A DNA stretch of 9,228 bases from Phycisphaerales bacterium UBA1926 (lineage in GTDB: Bacteria; Planctomycetota; Phycisphaerae; Phycisphaerales; UBA1924): the NCBI GenBank assembly GCA_002337215.1, contig DDFO01000029.1, positions 40,292-49,519 of the forward strand, in the 5' to 3' direction. Shown piece after piece: positions 7,951 through 9,228 of the stretch (positions are counted from its first letter, which is position 1; each line of letters begins with the position of its first letter). Made by a program: the position numbers and the translations under genes. Below the pieces are notes generated by a model. It saw only the letters and a program-made list of their open reading frames with translations. It had not been told where the DNA came from and ran no database searches.

Positions 7951-7991
7951 GCAGGTCAATCCCGGGCCGGCTTGTCCTCGTGCAGGACGAG
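7951..7991. repeat. Short imperfect repeat, copy 1 (resembles amidohydrolase gene end)
   Basis: Aligned without gaps to 8844-8884 it matches at 31 of 41 positions, with most differences being transitions. On the minus strand both copies end ...KPARD-stop or ...EPARD-stop in the same frame, and the differences in the Asp and Ala codons are synonymous. In copy 1 the minus-strand frame hits a TGA at about 8012-8014, so only about 17 codons are open. It may be a remnant of a gene 3' end or a chance match. Confidence 0.45.
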
Positions 7992-8009
7992 GGCTTTCGC
8001 GTCCTGCAC
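7980..8009 (+). terminator. 10-bp inverted repeat downstream of BCCT gene, possible terminator
   Basis: GTGCAGGACG (7980-7989) is the perfect reverse complement of CGTCCTGCAC (8000-8009) with a 10-nt loop, 42 bp after the transporter stop. There is no T-run after it, so it is not a textbook intrinsic terminator. It could protect the mRNA 3' end or act with a factor. A competing hairpin, 7971-7978 with 7984-7991 (8 bp including one G-T pair, 5-nt loop), uses the same AGGAC segment, so the two structures exclude each other. Confidence 0.5.
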
Positions 8010-8115
8010 TCATCACCACGCTACGCAACCACCCGTTCGGGTCATCCACAACAAAATCAACATAGAAACAGACCCGCCCACACGCCCGCGCCGAGTCCGA
8101 CGAATCGATCGTGTT

Positions 8116-8121
8116 TAGAAT
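8116..8121 (+). promoter_or_regulatory. Candidate -10 box for the exported-protein gene
   Basis: TAGAAT matches the -10 consensus at 5 of 6 positions, 31 nt before the ATG at 8153, within a locally AT-rich stretch. No recognisable -35 hexamer sits 16-18 bp upstream, so this is tentative. The gene's isolation from its neighbours argues that some promoter lies in 7938-8152. Confidence 0.3.
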
Positions 8122-8140
8122 CAAGGTGTTTCGGGCAAGA

Positions 8141-8148
8141 AGGGAGGA
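8141..8148 (+). promoter_or_regulatory. Strong Shine-Dalgarno site fixing start at 8153
   Basis: AGGGAGGA ends 4 nt before the ATG at 8153. It is the best ribosome binding site in the window and picks this ATG over the in-frame GTG at 8111. Confidence 0.75.
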
Positions 8149-8152
8149 CACA

Positions 8153-8842
8153 ATGCCTGCTCGTTCAATCACCCTGATTTCTGTCATCTCGCTCGCAGCC
8201 CTGACGAGCTCTGTGGCGGAGGCCGGGGTCATCACCGTCGGCGTCGACGGCATCAACGATGCCGCGTGGCAATGGGATGTCCCGTTCCTCAATCCCGGCG
8301 ATGTCTGGTCCCGGACATTCGACGCGACGAGCAATGATCAAAGCGCGTTCGTCACGGGCTACATCGAGGCCGGGGTCAGCGCCAACGGGCGTCAGGCCTG
8401 GCTGAATGTCACCGACTTCGAGATGGGTTCTACCCGCGCGATGGAACTCGGATTCGTATTCAACGCGAACATCGATTTCGGCACACTCTTCTCAGGGTGG
8501 GCCAACCCAACACAGTTCTTTGATGCCGACCAGGCCCTCAACTCGCACAACGCCCGGATCACCTGGTCGAAGGGCGCGAACTGGGACGGCAAGGTGCTCC
8601 CGCCGCTCGCCGGGTTCTTCGAGCTCGACGATCTGCAGAGCCGTCTTTCGGACAACAGCGGACGGTTTGATTTCTTTACCAGCCCGATCAATCTGCGCAG
8701 CGAGACACGCGTCACGCTCCTGTCGGGCGGACTCGGCGACGCCGTGCTTCTGCCGGACAGCGCGTACGACTTCTTTGAGATCCCGGGACCGGGGACGATC
8801 CTCGTCCTGGCCGGGGTGATCGCCACGAAGCGTCGCCGCTGA
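8153..8842 (+). CDS. Exported hypothetical protein with PEP-CTERM-like C-terminal tail
   Basis: I do not recognise the central domain. The product is 229 residues. It begins with a signal peptide (short basic start MPARS, hydrophobic 6-20, likely cleavage after VAEA at 21-24). The mature part looks like a soluble, mostly beta extracellular domain: GVDGINDAAWQW at 30-41, aromatic- and Asn/Asp-rich segments, and no cysteine. It ends with EIPGPG (209-214), a short hydrophobic stretch TILVLAGVIAT (215-225) and KRRR (226-229). That order (Pro-rich motif, hydrophobic helix, Arg cluster at the extreme end) is the layout of PEP-CTERM sorting signals processed by exosortase. The motif here reads PGPG rather than PEP, and the hydrophobic part is short. 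The start at 8153 is set by a strong Shine-Dalgarno site and the signal peptide; starting at 8111 would put charged residues ahead of it. It is convergent with the next gene, with 6 bp between stops. Function unknown; surface or extracellular location inferred. Confidence 0.8.
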   Translation: MPARSITLISVISLAALTSSVAEAGVITVGVDGINDAAWQWDVPFLNPGDVWSRTFDATSNDQSAFVTGYIEAGVSANGRQAWLNVTDFEMGSTRAMELGFVFNANIDFGTLFSGWANPTQFFDADQALNSHNARITWSKGANWDGKVLPPLAGFFELDDLQSRLSDNSGRFDFFTSPINLRSETRVTLLSGGLGDAVLLPDSAYDFFEIPGPGTILVLAGVIATKRRR

Positions 8843-8843
8843 G

Positions 8844-8884
8844 GCAGATCAGTCCCGAGCCGGCTCGCCCTCACGCGGGATCAG
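8844..8884. repeat. Short imperfect repeat, copy 2 (overlaps end of amidohydrolase gene)
   Basis: Partner of the element at 7951-7991. It spans the stop and last 11 codons of the minus-strand amidohydrolase and the gap after the plus-strand gene. The hairpin-forming segment of copy 1 is not preserved here, whereas the coding-frame similarity is. Confidence 0.45.
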
Positions 8885-9228
8885 ATCCAACTGCCGGTAC
8901 TTCTCGAGGTACTTGTCGCGCAGTTCGGTCTGCTTGCTCCGAAGTTCGACGCGCTTGCCGTCGATGAACGCGAACGCGACGTTGCTGGTAATCTCGAGCA
9001 CGTCGCCCGTCGTCACGATCAGCGTCGCGCTCTTGCCGGTCTCGAGTGATCCGTAGCGGTCATCCACGCCCAGGATCTCCGCCGGCGCAAGCGTGATCGC
9101 GCGCACGGCCTCGTGAGCGTCCAGCCCGTACCGCGTTGCCATCGCTGCCTCGTAGGGCAGGTTGCGCACGTTCCCGTCCCGGTCCGCCCCGCTGATGCAG
9201 AACTTCACACCCGCCTCGTGCAGGCGGG
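8849..9228 (-). CDS. Imidazolonepropionase-like amidohydrolase (5' partial, C-terminal end only)
   Basis: C-terminal end of a metal-dependent amidohydrolase-superfamily protein; about 125 residues are visible and the rest lies right of the window. The frame is open through the edge with LHEAGVKFCISGAD, so the GTG at 9208 is an internal Val and not the start. The segment LPYEAAMATRYGLDAHEAVRA followed by ITLAPAEILGVDDRYGSLETGK is the typical end of the TIM-barrel domain. DATLIV-like SATLIVTTGDVLEI and the FIDGKRVEL strand then form the small beta-sandwich that closes these enzymes. The Asp in SGAD is a plausible metal ligand. A charged helix (TELRDKYLEKYRQ) and PARD end the protein. Substrate cannot be told from this part; candidates in the family include imidazolonepropionase-like, prolidase-like and other cyclic-amide hydrolases. 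The gene is convergent with the exported-protein gene, so its expression is independent of the plus-strand genes. Confidence 0.87.
   Translation of the reverse strand, partial: RLHEAGVKFCISGADRDGNVRNLPYEAAMATRYGLDAHEAVRAITLAPAEILGVDDRYGSLETGKSATLIVTTGDVLEITSNVAFAFIDGKRVELRSKQTELRDKYLEKYRQLDLIPREGEPARD

Noticed and set aside
7989..8012. 24-bp similarity (21 matches) to the last codons of gspE at 3930-3953.
   Set aside because: Short and GC-rich; a match of this size is not surprising within 9 kb of strongly biased sequence, and no wider similarity surrounds it.
8111..8152. GTG at 8111 as the start of the exported protein.
   Set aside because: It would place a basic stretch ahead of the signal peptide, and the strong AGGGAGGA site points to the ATG at 8153.
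7980..8177. Small plus-strand open frame in the spacer after the transporter (about 65 codons).
   Set aside because: No ribosome binding site, no recognisable domain, it runs over the inverted repeat and overlaps the start of the exported-protein gene.
9206..9208. GTG at 9206-9208 as the start of the minus-strand amidohydrolase.
   Set aside because: The frame continues upstream with LHEAG, conserved-looking family sequence, so this codon is an internal Val of a gene cut by the window edge.

Overview
The window is GC-rich (about two-thirds G+C by eye) with almost every codon ending in G or C, and its genes are tightly packed. It looks like a chromosomal segment of a marine or otherwise salt-exposed bacterium. 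I favour Planctomycetota, and within it a Phycisphaerae-like lineage. The reasons are the type II secretion secretin/ATPase style, a secreted protein with a PEP-CTERM-like tail of the proline/glycine type, weak Shine-Dalgarno sites at several genes, and an imidazolonepropionase-like amidohydrolase. This taxonomic call is inference, not proof.

Layout, left to right. (1) 2-2278 (+): a secretin of the GspD family whose true start lies left of the window, followed after 16 bp by 2295-3953 (+), a GspE/PilB-type traffic ATPase. These two look like one transcript encoding the outer-membrane channel and the cytoplasmic motor of a type II secretion or pilus-like machine. No gspF or pseudopilin gene follows here. 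(2) 3954-4139: an intergenic region, relatively AT-rich for this window, which probably separates two transcription units and carries the promoter of the next. (3) 4140-5006 and 5032-5877 (+): glycine/sarcosine N-methyltransferase and sarcosine/dimethylglycine N-methyltransferase. Together they can make glycine betaine from glycine by three SAM-dependent methylations. (4) 5973-7937 (+): a BCCT-family transporter with the betaine-binding Trp motifs intact, presumably importing glycine betaine or a related osmolyte. Items 3 and 4 form a compact make-it-and-import-it osmoprotection locus. (5) 7938-8152: an intergenic region with a strong 10-bp inverted repeat, a competing alternative hairpin, and a short stretch resembling the end of the amidohydrolase gene. 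(6) 8153-8842 (+): a small exported protein with a signal peptide and a C-terminal IPGPG/hydrophobic/KRRR sorting-like tail. (7) 8849-9228 (-): the C-terminal part of an imidazolonepropionase-like amidohydrolase, convergent with the previous gene and cut by the right edge.

Most of the window is recognisable biology. The points most worth a second look are a roughly 90-residue extra periplasmic loop with degenerate GPxG repeats in the BCCT transporter, a GspE-type ATPase with no cysteine at all (so no zinc-binding module), Asn/Gln-rich insertions in the secretin, and the structured, partly repeated sequence downstream of the transporter. I found no RNA genes, CRISPR arrays, insertion sequences or phage genes.
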